Below the pieces are notes generated by a model. The model made no database searches, was not told the DNA's origin, and worked only from the letters and a program-made list of their open reading frames with translations. The position numbers and the translations under genes were made by a program. DNA of 64,000 bases. Source: Ischnura elegans (lineage: Eukaryota; Arthropoda; Insecta; Odonata; Coenagrionidae). The stretch covers positions 136,412,972-136,476,971 of the forward strand of contig NC_060248.1 in assembly GCF_921293095.1 (NCBI RefSeq), written 5' to 3'. Of this stretch, positions 20,758 to 32,153 are shown piece after piece (the stretch's first letter is position 1; every line of letters begins with the position of its first letter).

Positions 20758-20929
20758 GTGACACCTTCGCGTGGACTACCTTTCGTCTGGCTCCTACCCT
20801 TCGACCTATCTGGCATGGGTGGCCCTACCGGGAATAATTTAGAATTAATCCCGCCAGTGCAGCTCTAGGGGTCATAGGAACGCGCAAGCCTTTCCACCGC
20901 GACAAGGTTGTAGCCCAAGGGAAAGGGTA

Positions 20930-23140
20930 ATAGCATTAAGGGGCAATAAATGACAGCACAATTTGTAAAAAGAAGCTATCTTTTTCAATATAGGTACACA
21001 TGATCAGGATATTTTTCACATACAATTCTGCAGTAACAAGAGTCAAAATCTAACAAAATCACACTCCCAATCTTGAGTCAGGGCTCACTCGATGATGCAC
21101 GCTCGTAAGAGCAGAAACAAATGAAGGAGTGAGTGAGCTCATGAGGTATGTAATGGGATGGATGGGATGGTAGGTTGGAAGGACTCCTCTCGGCCACTTG
21201 GCAGTGGGAGGAGAAGTTAGCTTGTTGTCATAAGGGAAGCTGCCATTGGCTTAGAAAGTTAAAGACAGCTAAAAACAATCAACAATGGACTAACAGCCAA
21301 AGTTTCACAGCTACATGCAACTCATAATGGCAGGCAACGCTATTATGGACAAAACTAAAAATTTCAAACACAGGCCATAATACCTTCAACACGCGTCAAT
21401 GATAAAAATTGCCATTCTGTTCACACTCACACATTCACACACCATTCATTATTCCCTTTCTGACACTCGCCAGATCAGAAACTCGCTGATAACTGCAGCT
21501 TCACAGTAACATAGTAATGAGGTATAAATTCACAGCTAATTTTAAGTTTTCTTAACATAAAAAAACGACCACACCAAAATCCAATGTACAAATCCAGATT
21601 CAAAATAAATGAGACACGCCCTTCAGATAGATTTAAAAAACTTCGGCTAGATGGCAATCAAACATCGTCATCAACAATCAGATCATACTGCATGAAAAAT
21701 GATTGAAAGAGAGATAATCTAAAACAAACTACTGTTCTGATAATTTGTACAGGACTGGTAAAACAATTGAAAGTGAAAATGCCAGCAAATAAATGAGGCA
21801 ATGGCCACCTTCAGAAAAGTAGAGCGATGGTGGTGGGCTTCAGCCATGAAGAATCACAAGCATCGACCCCAGGTGGCATATCCTCAACTGACTCGCCACT
21901 ACAATAAAAATCAAATACAAAACATGGCCTGCATAAAACAATAATTCATTACGAAAACCCAAAAAAATCACTTCATACAAACTTGAGTAACCATTACTAA
22001 ATCACAACCAATCCAGATCCAAAACTGTGCACTCCATTTCAGGTCAACCATACTAAAGATTAATACAAGTCAAAACAAGTCCATCCCTCAAAAAATAAAA
22101 TCAGCTCTCGTCATTTCATTCAAGTCTTTACAGGTTAAAATACTCAAAGAGTGATGTCCACTGGACACCAGGTAGCCTGAGATTGCTTCACAAAAATGTG
22201 AAAATACCACTCTTCATTGTGCAATCCCCTCAATGTGTAAAACTAATTTTTCCTATGAAATTTATGATTGCAGCACCTATGCCACACTGATGCATATGCC
22301 ATTTTTCAAAGGCAGCTTTCTAGATGATCATTGAGAATATAGTAAAGGAGTATCATATCATTTCATTCTCATTTTATTTACAATTCAAGCTCAATAATCT
22401 TTATTAGTTATATTTCTGGCATAACAAAACCCTCATACTCAAGAGGATACTGTGAGCTATAAAATCTGCCCAGTAGGAAACCCCATAAGAGGTTAAGGTA
22501 GCTGGTGAAATATGTGGGTAATACTGCTTCTTTTTTAAAGTCGATTGCGACTTTCATGGCTTTCTTATATTAACATTCGTTTACCTTTGATCAATTCATA
22601 TTTCATCTTTGGCAACTATCAAGTCATACTTAAAGTAGCATTATTGCAATGCATAAACAAGATATATTGCTTTGAAGATGTAATCAACTATAGAATGTGT
22701 GATGAATCACGAGGCCAGGCAGGAGACAAATAGGAAAGATGGCTCAAGAGTTACTATGATTTAGCTTTAACAAGTGCAAAAATTATAAGGCCAAGGACAG
22801 CAAAGATGAACAAAGGGAGCAACTAAATAAAAGAATCACGTCTCCACCACGAGTGGAGTTACTGAGGATACTCGAGGCATTTGGCAGAAATACACAAATC
22901 AGTAGAGCCTTTCCCCTCTCCGCCCATTGGCTCATTTCAGCCTCAGCGTTAATAATACAGCTACAATTATCATTAAAAAATGACTGCCATCAATAGGAGC
23001 ATGGACCATGCTATTCACCCTGGGTGGCACTGAGGCGGGCACAGAGGCTGCTCTGACGCCGGTGGCATGTTCAGACAGGTTAAGGGGGTCAGCGTGTTGG
23101 GAGAGTGGCCTGGTGATAGGTACAAGGCCTCTCCCCCACC
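20930..23140 (-). other. Noncoding DNA, probably including the 3' UTR of the zinc-finger gene
   Basis: No supported coding frame. It lies directly downstream of the zinc-finger stop codon (minus strand). On that strand polyadenylation-type AATAAA motifs occur, for example near 22373. Where the transcript ends cannot be told from the sequence. Confidence 0.35.
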
Positions 23141-23413
23141 TCAGGAGAGCGTCACGGTTGTCGGTGCTTGCTGCTGTGCTTGCTGTTGCTGCTGCTGTTG
23201 TTGCTGCTGCTGCTGAGGAGCTACCAGGGCAGAGGTGACCACAACGCCCTGCTGGCTCAACTCGGCTTTGACACGCTTGGCTATGTGTGTCTGCGCATGC
23301 TTGTGTAGGTGGTCTTTGCGTGAGAAGGCTTTGCCACACTCTGCACAAGCGTGGCTCTTGTCACCCGAATGAATCACATAGTGGCGCGTCAGGTGCTCGT
23401 TTCGCTTGAAACC
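23141..23413 (-). CDS. C2H2 zinc-finger protein, last coding exon with a polyglutamine tail
   Basis: This is the only convincing host exon. It starts after a splice acceptor and opens inside a finger ([14 protein letters not shown], spacing F-x5-L-x2-H-x3-H). A linker HSGDKS and a complete finger follow ([21 protein letters not shown], Cys-x2-Cys and His-x3-His). After KRVKAEL comes a run of 12 Gln, an Ala, three more Gln, then APTTVTLS and a TGA at 23141. Such proteins bind DNA through finger arrays and the Q-rich tail is often an activation segment; both roles are inferred from the family. The base composition is clearly richer in GC than the flanks. The upstream exons lie beyond 25.9 kb or outside the window. 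I cannot name the gene. Confidence 0.85.
   Translation of the reverse strand, partial: GFKRNEHLTRHYVIHSGDKSHACAECGKAFSRKDHLHKHAQTHIAKRVKAELSQQGVVVTSALVAPQQQQQQQQQQQQAQQQAPTTVTLS
23162..23216 (-). repeat. CAG/CAA trinucleotide tract encoding polyglutamine
   Basis: The minus strand carries mixed CAG and CAA codons (12 Gln, one GCA-type Ala, 3 Gln). Interruptions with CAA make the tract less prone to expansion than a pure CAG run, but length variation between individuals is likely. Confidence 0.8.
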
Positions 23414-23426
23414 CTGCAGAGCAAAG
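23414..23426 (-). promoter_or_regulatory. Splice acceptor of the zinc-finger exon
   Basis: The minus strand reads TTTGCTCTGCAG immediately before GGTTTCAAGCG. That is a pyrimidine-rich stretch plus AG placed exactly where the finger reading frame begins. Confidence 0.8.
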
Positions 23427-23600
23427 ACACCAACAGATGGTTAGAGAGAGATTAGCATTATTGCTACTGCATTTCCAAACACATGACCCCACCAATACAG
23501 TCACTTTTGCTCCAGTTCATCTCGTGCCCATGGAGTGCAAGTAAGTTGCTGAGCTAGATGACCACCAAATGTAAAAGCAAGTTCGTTGTTTCACAGGAAA

Positions 23601-25913
23601 CAGTAGAATACCGTCCCATTTTAATTTACGTAAAACCAATGCTGTCATTTCTCCATTTCATAAAACATACGGTAGAAATATGTTGTAACAAGAATGGCCT
23701 ATAGTGAGGGTAGTGCAAGTTCATCCACCTATAACAAGAGCTCATATTTGTGTTCTTGCTATAATGAGTCCATTTTGCCACAGACATTGTCCAGTGCATA
23801 CTAATCTCCGGATAACCCCTCACTGAACTTTGACAGCAGGATGTAGGATGGGTAAAAAAGAACCGACTGCCAAAATTAACTGTTCAATGAAATGAACCAA
23901 TAAGAAAATGAATAGTTCTCTAAAACTCGGACCTCTTTGACAAAGTTAGTATGAAACCATTCCTTAAATAATTCTTGCGTAATCCAAGCTCGCTTATTGG
24001 CTCTGTAAATCACAGGAAACTGGTGTATACCCTTAAATACGCGTGGTTTTGCACTTTTACCGATGACCATGAGCTTGCATTTATGGCTCCCGGCAGCATT
24101 GGAACAGGCTGCGATGGTGACCCTTTCCATTGATTCTTTCGCTCCGCTCGCAGTCTTTTCATCGCGGCAAACGAACGTATTTCGGGGAAGACAGCGCCAG
24201 AACAATCCAGTCTCGTCCATGTTGTAAATCTGATCCGGTGAAAGATTATGTTCATCCACCAACTTTGCCAGCTCATTGACGTAATCTTCCGCAGCATCGT
24301 GATCTGCTGACAGTTTTTCTCCGGTAACCTTCAGATATCGAATGCCATGGCGCTGTTTAAATTTTTGTAGCCACCCTGTCGTATATTCGCACGGTGACGT
24401 GATTTGTAATTCCTTGTGGAAATATTTAGCTTTTTCCATTATTATTCCTCCGGAAATTGGAACTCCTTCACTTCGTCGCTGCCGGAACCATTCGTATACC
24501 ACCTTATCCACTTCATTGTTACTCGGCCCCCGTATATTTCTTCTTTTGGAAATTCCGGCCAACGAGTCAGACTCCGAAACGAACTGCAAAAGTTTTTCTC
24601 TCTGTCCCTTAATGTCATAAATGGTCGATTGCCCGACACCATACTCCTCACGAAGCTTTAACACACTAACACCTCGATCCAATTTTTTCAATAACTCCAC
24701 TTTTTGTTGAAGGGAGAGAGTTTTCCTCTTTCTCTTGGATCCGATCGCTGCTTCCATGACCAATAGAGATGAAAATCAATCTATTGCAGGGTTATTCACT
24801 TAACGACACAAACTGCACAACGCTATCTGATGGCAAACGCCTTGTTACTGAAGCTGAAAAGAACTGACAACGAGACCCACGGAGTTACATTATGTTGCGA
24901 GAACTATTTCACGTGACCGACAAGGCGTGTCATTGGGACATTGTGAGTCATTTTTGACCTGCGGCGAATACAATGTCTTTGGGAGAAGGGTGGAGTGGTG
25001 CAGTCGACGTTTTCGACCAGTCCGCATGACTCATAGGGAGAGTCTTAGGGCCTCGCGGCGGGGGTCGCCCGCCCAACGACCAACTCGAGAATGCAATGCA
25101 TGGTGGCCTTTCATTTTTCTCTTGGATTTAATTATCGCAATCTCAGGTTCAACCGCGGGTCATTAGGAAGGGTTAAATATGTTTTGAGAACATCTACTTG
25201 TGAAAAGGGATTGCCATATCCAATATTAAAACTACTAAAGGGCTCCCGCGATTGAAGCAACTGGTAATTTCGCTCGTAGATTTTCAAAAAAGGCAAATTT
25301 CTGATCGGAAAATAGTGCTTTCACCAGGGAATATGCCAGCTGAAAAAATGTGTTTTAAGCAATACGTTGATTCTCACTGCTGCAAAATGAGCGCATGCAG
25401 ATTAAAGACGTCGATAGAATTCCTCTTCCTGACGGTCGGAGCTCATTGAGTGAAAAAGAAGGCAATCGTAAGAAAATAAGCAGTTATCATTCATGTTCCT
25501 TACAGTTTTATTTTAACTGCAAATCTCCTCGGATTAATTTGAAGTAATTTTGGGCGTGCGGCGCGCACAATGTAAACTTCAATCCACTTTCATCCCTCTA
25601 CTGAAGTCCGGAAAGTTCGAGGAATATACATGGTACGTTGATTCCGTGAAATCTTTTGCGCGAAATCACTACATCTAGGGATCCCGGATCACGAAATGAA
25701 ATATTTTACAGAAAATAACGGCAAATTAGTTGACTATATCTCTTGGGATTAGCGAGAAGACAGCCAGGCTCTGAGACGGCGATTTAACCACTTAGATAGC
25801 CATATTTTCGGCGATGCAACTTAAAAAATAGAAATTTTGAAAAACTCCGGGAAAACCTTCCGTTGTTTAGATCATTCCGTTAAATAGATTTCCGGATTAT
25901 CGATCTTCTACTG
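23601..25913 (-). mobile_element. Tigger/pogo-like DNA transposon in the zinc-finger intron
   Basis: The right end reads, as its complement, CAGTAGAAGATCGATAATCC next to TA at 25914. The left end begins CAGTAGAATACCG at 23601 and lacks the flanking TA. CAGT-type ends and TA duplications are typical of Tc1/mariner-pogo elements. Inside is a minus-strand jerky/Tigger transposase gene of which only the first two thirds remain. The part from 24764 to 25900 is its 5' untranslated region and holds no other gene I can see. Confidence 0.75.
23876..24763 (-). pseudogene. Tigger/jerky-type transposase, C-terminally truncated
   Basis: 295 residues. The N-terminus has the CENP-B/psq helix-turn-helix (KRKRKTLSLQQKVELLKKLD, GVGQSTIYDI). 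A second CENP-B-type domain follows (VVYEWFRQRRSEGVPISGGI, ending WLQKFKQRHGIRYL). The DDE domain then begins (DQIYNMDETGLFWRCLPRNT, first catalytic Asp; KLMVIGKSAKPRVFKG). After FHTNFVKEV the sequence turns into unrelated residues and stops. The second and third catalytic acids are therefore missing and the protein could not transpose. No in-frame stop occurs in the surviving part, which suggests that the loss is recent or that the DNA-binding part was retained. Confidence 0.9.
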
Positions 25914-25919
25914 TATATT

Positions 25920-26285
25920 GGGACCACTCAGCTTAATTGCACATATATACACCTCAAAGCATAAACCCTTCCTTTGTTTCCCATTTTTAATGCTTAAATA
26001 TGCTATAGTATTCCATGGCTGTAACATATTTTACTATTTTTATGCATTCTACCAAAAGTACTTATTCGGCTATGAAACTGATTATTTCTCACCATCTTAT
26101 GCTATTATTATTGCCAGTTAATTGCATTATGTATTTGAGTGGATAGATACCCGACTTAGGCTGTAACGAGGAGAAAAATTAATATCTCACAGAGGAGTCT
26201 GAAGGAGATATTCACAAAAGATGTTTACACTCAAAAATATTTATAAAGAACAGTTAGCTGTTTATACAAGTCCAAGTTGCTCATA
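25920..26285. other. Intergenic or intronic DNA, nothing recognised
   Basis: AT-rich, with no supported feature between the Tigger end and the LINE tail. Confidence 0.4.
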
Positions 26286-26558
26286 AGTAGTAGTAGTGTT
26301 TGGATTTAGGGTGCGTCGACGGCTAGGTCATTTTGCACCACTACTGTGTAATTTAATTACAAAACTTATGTAGAAAGTGATCCACAACATATAATGTCTT
26401 CGTACAAAGAGTGTGCATAATTAGACTTTATTAAAAATATTTATTTCTCTGAGGAACCGAAATGTACAATTTAAGTTGGTAGTGTGGTCTCCTAAAAGGG
26501 CTTCTAGGACTCCCCCTAGATTATTCCGTCTTCGCGCTTCGAGGTACTTAACACAATC

Positions 26559-26818
26559 TTACATGATGTGTCTAATACTTAACGGGCACCTACAATCATT
26601 ACATTGGGGAGGTTCCTTCTCTTCAGAAAAGAGATACGAATGGGTCAGGGGGCTGTGCCCTATCCTCAATCGTGTGAGCACTACCTCCTCTCTCCGATTA
26701 ATACGAGCTAAGGAGGGCCACGCTGCTACTATGTCCTTGATGCCACGGAGCTTGTTATTATTAATAATCCACCACGACTCCCTCCATTGTTCCAATACCG
26801 CATTTCTTAGAGATGCTC
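26559..26818 (-). pseudogene. I-like LINE ORF2, C-terminal end beyond the piggyBac insertion
   Basis: Read from the TTAA leftward: SLRNAVLEQWRESWW, NNNKLRGIKD, then VLTRLRIGHSPLTHSYLF and CNDCRCPLSIRHIM. This is the post-RNase H tail of I/R1-type elements (LTR.RIGHT.LTH, CxxC, HIL). It continues the frame broken at 32154, which shows the LINE was in place before the piggyBac arrived. Confidence 0.9.
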
Positions 26819-27111
26819 TTAACACTAGAAGGACGGCAGGGGTCATTTGACCCATTTTCAGAATTCAAATTTATTTTTCTCTCATTAAAATATTTTTTTT
26901 ACGTTTTGAAACTTTTTCACTTTGTTCATTTTTGTCTATATTTTGAATAATTAGTGGAAATTCAACTATAATGTTTTGTTTTAAATTTTTATGATGTGTT
27001 ATACCTAGAAGGACGGTTGGGGGTCATTTGACCCACAACTTGTTTTCGTGCTATTTTCTACTTTTTTCTTGCCCGTGGGCTCTTTTGTGCTATGTATATC
27101 ATATAATCAGA

Positions 27112-27180
27112 AAGAGGCTAGTGTGGTAGATGATTTGCTTCATTTTGAAACTGGAAGTACCCGGTTCAATGCCAGTTTCG
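27112..27180 (+). repeat. tRNA-like sequence inside the piggyBac family
   Basis: GGCTAGTGTGGTAGATG resembles an A box and CCCGGTTCAATGCCAG, about 35 bases later, a B box. The same sequence occurs in copy B on the other strand (about 49630-49705). It was therefore in the element before the copies separated: either an old SINE insertion or a chance match. Confidence 0.4.
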
Positions 27181-28149
27181 TCCCAAGGGCTCCTACCTGT
27201 ATTCGAAAACCTAGGCATAGTGACTTGTTGTGCTCAATCTTCCGATATTTTTTGGGCAGCAAAGGGAAATAAAACGTTTTCATTCCTTGATTAGCATAAA
27301 TTCATGTAATTATGATATTTTAATTTTGTTTTATTTATTGTTCAATGAATATAGTATTACCCACACAGGAAAATCGTCACGTATTCCATGACTGATTTCC
27401 GTCGGCCAAGATTCAGAGCTCTTAGAGACTATTTTTCACCATCGCCTCATCAGGTTTACGAATAACTGTTTCATTTTTCTGGCCTGACGGCACTGTCACT
27501 CGGCCTTGCCCCTATGCCGAGTATCCAGCCTTAGTGCTGCCTGACCACGTCGGGATTTGGGGCGGGTGGACTGCACGCTGCGCCCTGGGGAAAAATCCTG
27601 TGTATCCTTTTCAGAGAGCGGAGGACCTGGTTGGACTGAAAAATTCTACAGTGTATCCTACCGCTGGAATCCGCACGTAGGTTGGAGAAGAATCTTTACA
27701 GCAAGTTCCTGGAAGATACGAATCAGGATACGGTTGGCGGTTGAGTCCCTGCCTTTCGAACGGCAATTAGCGTTACTTCTGAAATTTTTGTCCTTTTGTA
27801 TAAATTTCTAATGCTCTCCAGCTCTCTATCCCTCCAATGCAACTGGAAAAGATTCTACCATAATGCGCTTCCGTTTGTAGATTTTTTTGTATGCATATCA
27901 GTAGTGAGTTGAGGAAGAAAGTAAGAAGTCGATAAATATATCAAGAGAAGAGAATCGTCGCGATTCAAATAGCTGTAGGGAATATAGAAGATCAGTCTGG
28001 AAGTGAATAGTAAACATCAGTTCAAGGTCATTATTACCAATCCATCAACATCTGTGTGTGATAGAAGCGACGAAGTCCAAGATAGTGAATCCGATGGCGA
28101 CTTTGGCGTAACTGCAAATGCACAGCTCTATCCAACAAAATGCAGCTGT

Positions 28150-28760
28150 CCTTTTATGAGGTAAATTCCGAATAAACCAGACAGATTTGGAATCGAGTAC
28201 TGGGTTTTGACAGATGTGAAATGAAAATACAGCCCAAATGGACTTCCATATTGTGGCAAAGATGATGATTGGCCATCAAATCAAGCATTGGGGAAATAAA
28301 TAGTTACTAAAGTGACCGTAACATACAAGAATTCAGGAATAAATGTAACTTGTAACAATTATTTTCCATCCATCCAGCTAGCAGGAAATCAGAAAAAAAT
28401 GGAAAACTTCTCTTGCAGGGACAATCTGAAAGAACAGGCGTGACGCACGAATATCCATGATCCCTAAAATAGCCATGTAATCCACTCCGCGCGAGTGTTC
28501 AAAAATACCTTAGGCCATACTCTTACGTAGAATCAGACAAACTAGAACAATAATGTACTTTTACTCAGCAACATGACCTCAGACGACACTATTTCTGAAA
28601 CGAATAAAAGAATACCAGAGACAATCCTATTTCATAATAAAAACAAAGCGGGAGTAGATTTGATGAATATCATGTATCAATTTATTTACACGTCTCCAAA
28701 TCCAACAGCCATATCTTCACGGGCACAAAAACGAAAAAGGTGCCAAATACCATCAAATTG
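28150..28760 (+). pseudogene. piggyBac transposase relic in copy A
   Basis: Read through stops and frame changes the plus strand shows PNKPDRFGIEYWVLTDVK, the piggyBac core around the first catalytic Asp, then VTYKNSGINVTCNNYFPS and HNKNKAGVDLMNIM, the region of the last catalytic Asp (usually YNKTKGGVD). An acidic DSESDGDFGV just upstream fits the family's N-terminal region. Many stops; dead. Confidence 0.75.
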
Positions 28761-29099
28761 AATCATTGCACCAATTTCCTTTCCATTTTCCAAACAGTGT
28801 CCTAACACTCCCTGCCACACGCCTTTTAAGCGGCTTGCGGGTTAGTGTGTAGATTTAGATGTAGACGAATAAATTGTCCAATGTACGCATTCAGCGCAAA
28901 AAAAAATATTGTGGAAACAGCACTGAAAAAATACTGTGTCTGAGATTTACAACAAAGTAATAATTAAACAAAATTTAATGCAAATTTTTCAAACCCAGTA
29001 TGTCTATTGTTTAAACATGTAACACGACTTTTGTACTGAGCGTATGTGTTTTCATTATTAGATTTGAAATCGACTACTAAATATGGTTTAATTCATGAG

Positions 29100-31937
29100 T
29101 AGGGACATGCAAAAGTCGCAAATGCGATAACGCGAATTTTAACGCGAATTCCGGGATTTTCCCGTGAAATACGCGATTTCCGGGGTTTTCCCGCGAATAC
29201 GCGAATTTCGTGTTAATTGCGATTTTCTCCAATTCATGGGCGATTTTCACTAACTCAGACGCGATTTTCACCATTTTTTTCTTCTGCTCATGCTCCTCCC
29301 ACGAAATTATTTTTCGAGACGTACATTTAAGCCGTAATTTTTTCACTGCATTGGCCGCTTTCCGACGCGACGAATTTCCATGGGCCGCCGTTCACGGCAC
29401 AGCGCCGTGAATGTCTCGTTTGAAAGTGGCCTGAATTTCACGGAACCGTGCCGTGAACGGCGGCCGGCGAAAAGTCGTCGCGTTTGAAAGTAGCCTCAAG
29501 GCAGCACCATGTGTATTTCACGGCAGAAACGGCGCACCGCCGGGCCGGATTGAGCCTTGCCTTGCTGACCGTCAACAACGCCGTGCCGTCAACTGCGCGA
29601 TTCGACTCGCTTGAAGACATGCATTGAGACCAATGGTTATTTGAAAGCACAGTGCCGTGCCGTTGACGACGGCCGGAGCAAAGCAAAAGTCTGAAAGCGG
29701 CAAAAGATGGCTGTGCGCCGTCTATTCCGTGAAATACACACGGAGCTACATTGTGGCAGCTTTGTGCCAAAACGACTTATCGCCGGCCGCCGTTCCCTGC
29801 ACAGCGCCGTAAAATTCAGGCCACTTTCCGACAAGACGACTCTCTGGATTTCACGGCGCTGTGGCGGGAACGGCGGCCCGCGGAAATTAGTCGCGTCTGT
29901 GAGCGGCCAATGCCGTGAAAAAATTACGGCTTAAATTTACGCATCGAAAAACAATTTCATGCAGAGCAGAAGGAAAAAACGATGAAATTCGCGTCTGAGT
30001 TGGTGAAAATCGCCCATGAATTGGAGAAAATTCATGGTTTCCACAAAGAAACACCCTCGAGGAAATAAGGCGACTTGTTTGTCCAGAGGATGTCTAAACC
30101 GAATTCACGATGTCTACAAAGTAGCAAAAATGCCATGGGAATCTGATGGTTGACTTAATAAAATTACTGGAGGGTTCAAACTATCCAAATACTCACATTC
30201 TATAAAGAGTTAACCCTTTCACTACTGATGACGAAAATATGCGGCAGGACGTTTCTTGACCCGAGAGACGAATGGCGAAAATTTTCGTCTGAGATTTTCC
30301 TACGCAGGCCTAATGCCGAAAATACGTTTCCTTGCTCTCCTCCTTTTATGATATTCGTGGGTTCGCAAAGTCTTAGTTTCGGGACCCAACACAGGCCAAC
30401 ACCATGGACTGGCAAAATCTGTAACTTCCGAAATCCGGAAGCATGAACCTAGACCCTCGTCTCTTATTACCCCTCTTTGTGGCAAGGGACCGCAGTCATA
30501 CAATTGTTCATTCAGTTAGTTTGCGAAATAAATATATGGTTCTTTCTCAAAAAATATAAACGAAGAATTGAATTCTTTGTCTTTTGGCAGCGTTTACAAA
30601 TTTTTAAACGAAATTCTACCATAAATATTAACTTATATCTCGATTTCAGTATAAAATCAACATGGAAATTGTTAAGGCATTAAATTCGTTAATGCTGACG
30701 GTAGAGCTTCATTCAAAATTTTAAAATTCTCAGAATAAATCGAGGAATTCAATTGAAAGTCTGCAATTTACGTGCAAGCAACAATCATCCATATAGCTAT
30801 CCACATAAACAAAGCATGAGTTGAGAGCGAACCAATGCTGCTGGTAGGGTTGTAAACCACGAAAGGAGGGAGACCAACTACTCTCAGAGTCCAAGATAAT
30901 GCAAAATGCCCACTAGGAAGGATCAGAAAAGGTTGGTGTTGAGAGTGTTTGATTATCTGCAAGACCTTTCTTAACAGATGTCCAACATAAATGCTCCATA
31001 CAGAGGGGACCGAAGAGTCTCATGGAGCGCAGTCCCGCATTCATGTTAAGGAGAGTACTCCACCATTTAGAAAGAGTTAAGGAAGTTAAAAATGAGCCTC
31101 GAGAAAATTCATAAAGAGTACTTTTTTTTTTTAGATAAAACCACTTATTACATCTGCAAAACATGAAAACCTCTAAAGCAGCTGCTGTAAAGTCAATACC
31201 TATGCAGATGGCTGAAAAAGTGTCAACCAAACTTAGTTCTCTTATGGTAGAAGACCTAATCAGAAAAATAGGTATTTGAAAAGATCTCAGTTTTTGATCC
31301 CCAAGAAGTTCCGTCTACAGACATGAACCCTGACTTAAAAACAAAAAATTCATGGCCTGGAATCAATGGAGACAGAGAAGTTGATGTTGGGGTTGGGAGA
31401 ATTACAGAAACTACTACAAAAGCAAAATTACCGCCGTTCAGTGGATGTAATTAAAGCAATCCAGGAGCTCAAATGTCTGAGACATCGTTTGCATCTAAGT
31501 GCCTTTAAGCAATTTGGATCCCTTCTGCAAACATGGACTGAGAAAGATTTCTTTCCTGCTATAGCACTGTGTTAACAGATAAGAGAACAAATGTAAAAGA
31601 TGACAACTTGATCACAATAGCAATATTTCATTTGAAATTACAGACATTTAAAAGTAATTTCTCTCTATGTAAGCTAGATACATGTATACGCGAAGGATAA
31701 ATATGTAAAATAGGTTAATTCAGTCAATACTTCATGTACATTATTGCTTTAATTATTCCCGATCAGTAATATCCTAAATTTAGGGCAATGGGTGGGCCAC
31801 TGGAAGGATGGCTCTCAATCAACATAAATTACTTTGCCATTAAAATAACACCGATTTCAGGGCAAAATAACATCGCTTTTGTAGAAAAATAACACCACTT
31901 TTGGCTATAAAATAACCCCACCTTTTGCATGTCCCTA
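29100..31937. mobile_element. hAT-like DNA transposon nested in piggyBac copy A
   Basis: A perfect 16-bp inverted repeat, TAGGGACATGCAAAAG, at both ends and an exact 8-bp target duplication TTCATGAG (29092-29099 and 31938-31945) are hAT hallmarks. Copy B of the piggyBac has TTCATGAT once at the same place (near 47685), so the empty site is seen. A possible transposase trace is a plus-strand KISVFDPQEV near 31283 (hAT proteins often have FDP here), but this is weak. The left half is dominated by an 810-bp foldback. Confidence 0.92.
29222..30031. repeat. 810-bp foldback inside the hAT element
   Basis: The outer arms are inverted copies (GATTTTCTCCAATTCATGGG at 29221 against CCCATGAATTGGAGAAAAT ending at 30031). 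The pairing goes on inward through TTAAGCCGTAATTTTTTCAC (29327) and GTGAAAAAATTACGGCTTAA (29915). The centre is rich in CG and in short CGGCACAGCGCCG-like palindromes. Its base composition is unlike the AT-rich surroundings. Confidence 0.8.
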
Positions 31938-32153
31938 TTCATGAGTCTTTAAAATAATAGTTATTAACTTTAGATGGGGGAAATAATATTTAATAATGTT
32001 AAATAGCGTTTCTAATGAACTAATTCAGCAATTAATATGATTAAACTGAATATTGGATGAAAATGAGGTGTAATTCCAAAATACATTTTAGGGGCCAAAT
32101 GACCCCTAGCCGTCCTTCTAGGTAGCGCGGAACTTCCGTCCTCCTAGTGTTAA

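Larger units (their letters stand above)
17452..20925 (-). mobile_element. RTE-like (BovB-type) LINE, nearly full length
   Basis: Minus-strand APE-type endonuclease and reverse transcriptase without RNase H, plus a short basic C-terminal tail. The 3' end is a simple AAT repeat (17452-17463) rather than poly(A), as in RTE elements. The 5' end (approximate) is a GC-rich leader beyond 20757. Premature stops, a frame break and an internal duplication make it inactive. Degraded relatives lie at 12690-13640 and inside the foldback at 3283-3380. Confidence 0.88.
26823..32149 (+). mobile_element. piggyBac-like element, copy A, carrying a hAT-like insertion
   Basis: TTAA flanks both ends (26819-26822 and 32150-32153). 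The ends are inverted: CACTAGAAGGACGG at the left and CCGTCCTCCTAGTG at the right. A second TIR-like motif lies inside each end (GGTTGGGGGTCATTTGACCC near 27016; TGACCCCTAGCCGTCCTTCT near 32100). The core GGGTCATTTGACCC is itself a near-perfect palindrome. Without the hAT insertion the length is about 2.48 kb, matching copy B (2.52 kb). It carries a decayed piggyBac transposase on the plus strand. Confidence 0.9.

Noticed and set aside
29327..29934. TTAA pair as a piggyBac target duplication of a 600-bp MITE
   Set aside because: The inverted repeat continues beyond TTAA on both sides to 29222 and 30031, so the TTAA match may just be part of the arms.
29357..29934. Frames in the CG-rich foldback as genes
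   Set aside because: The CG-rich palindromic sequence lacks stops by composition; both strands give open frames with no motif.
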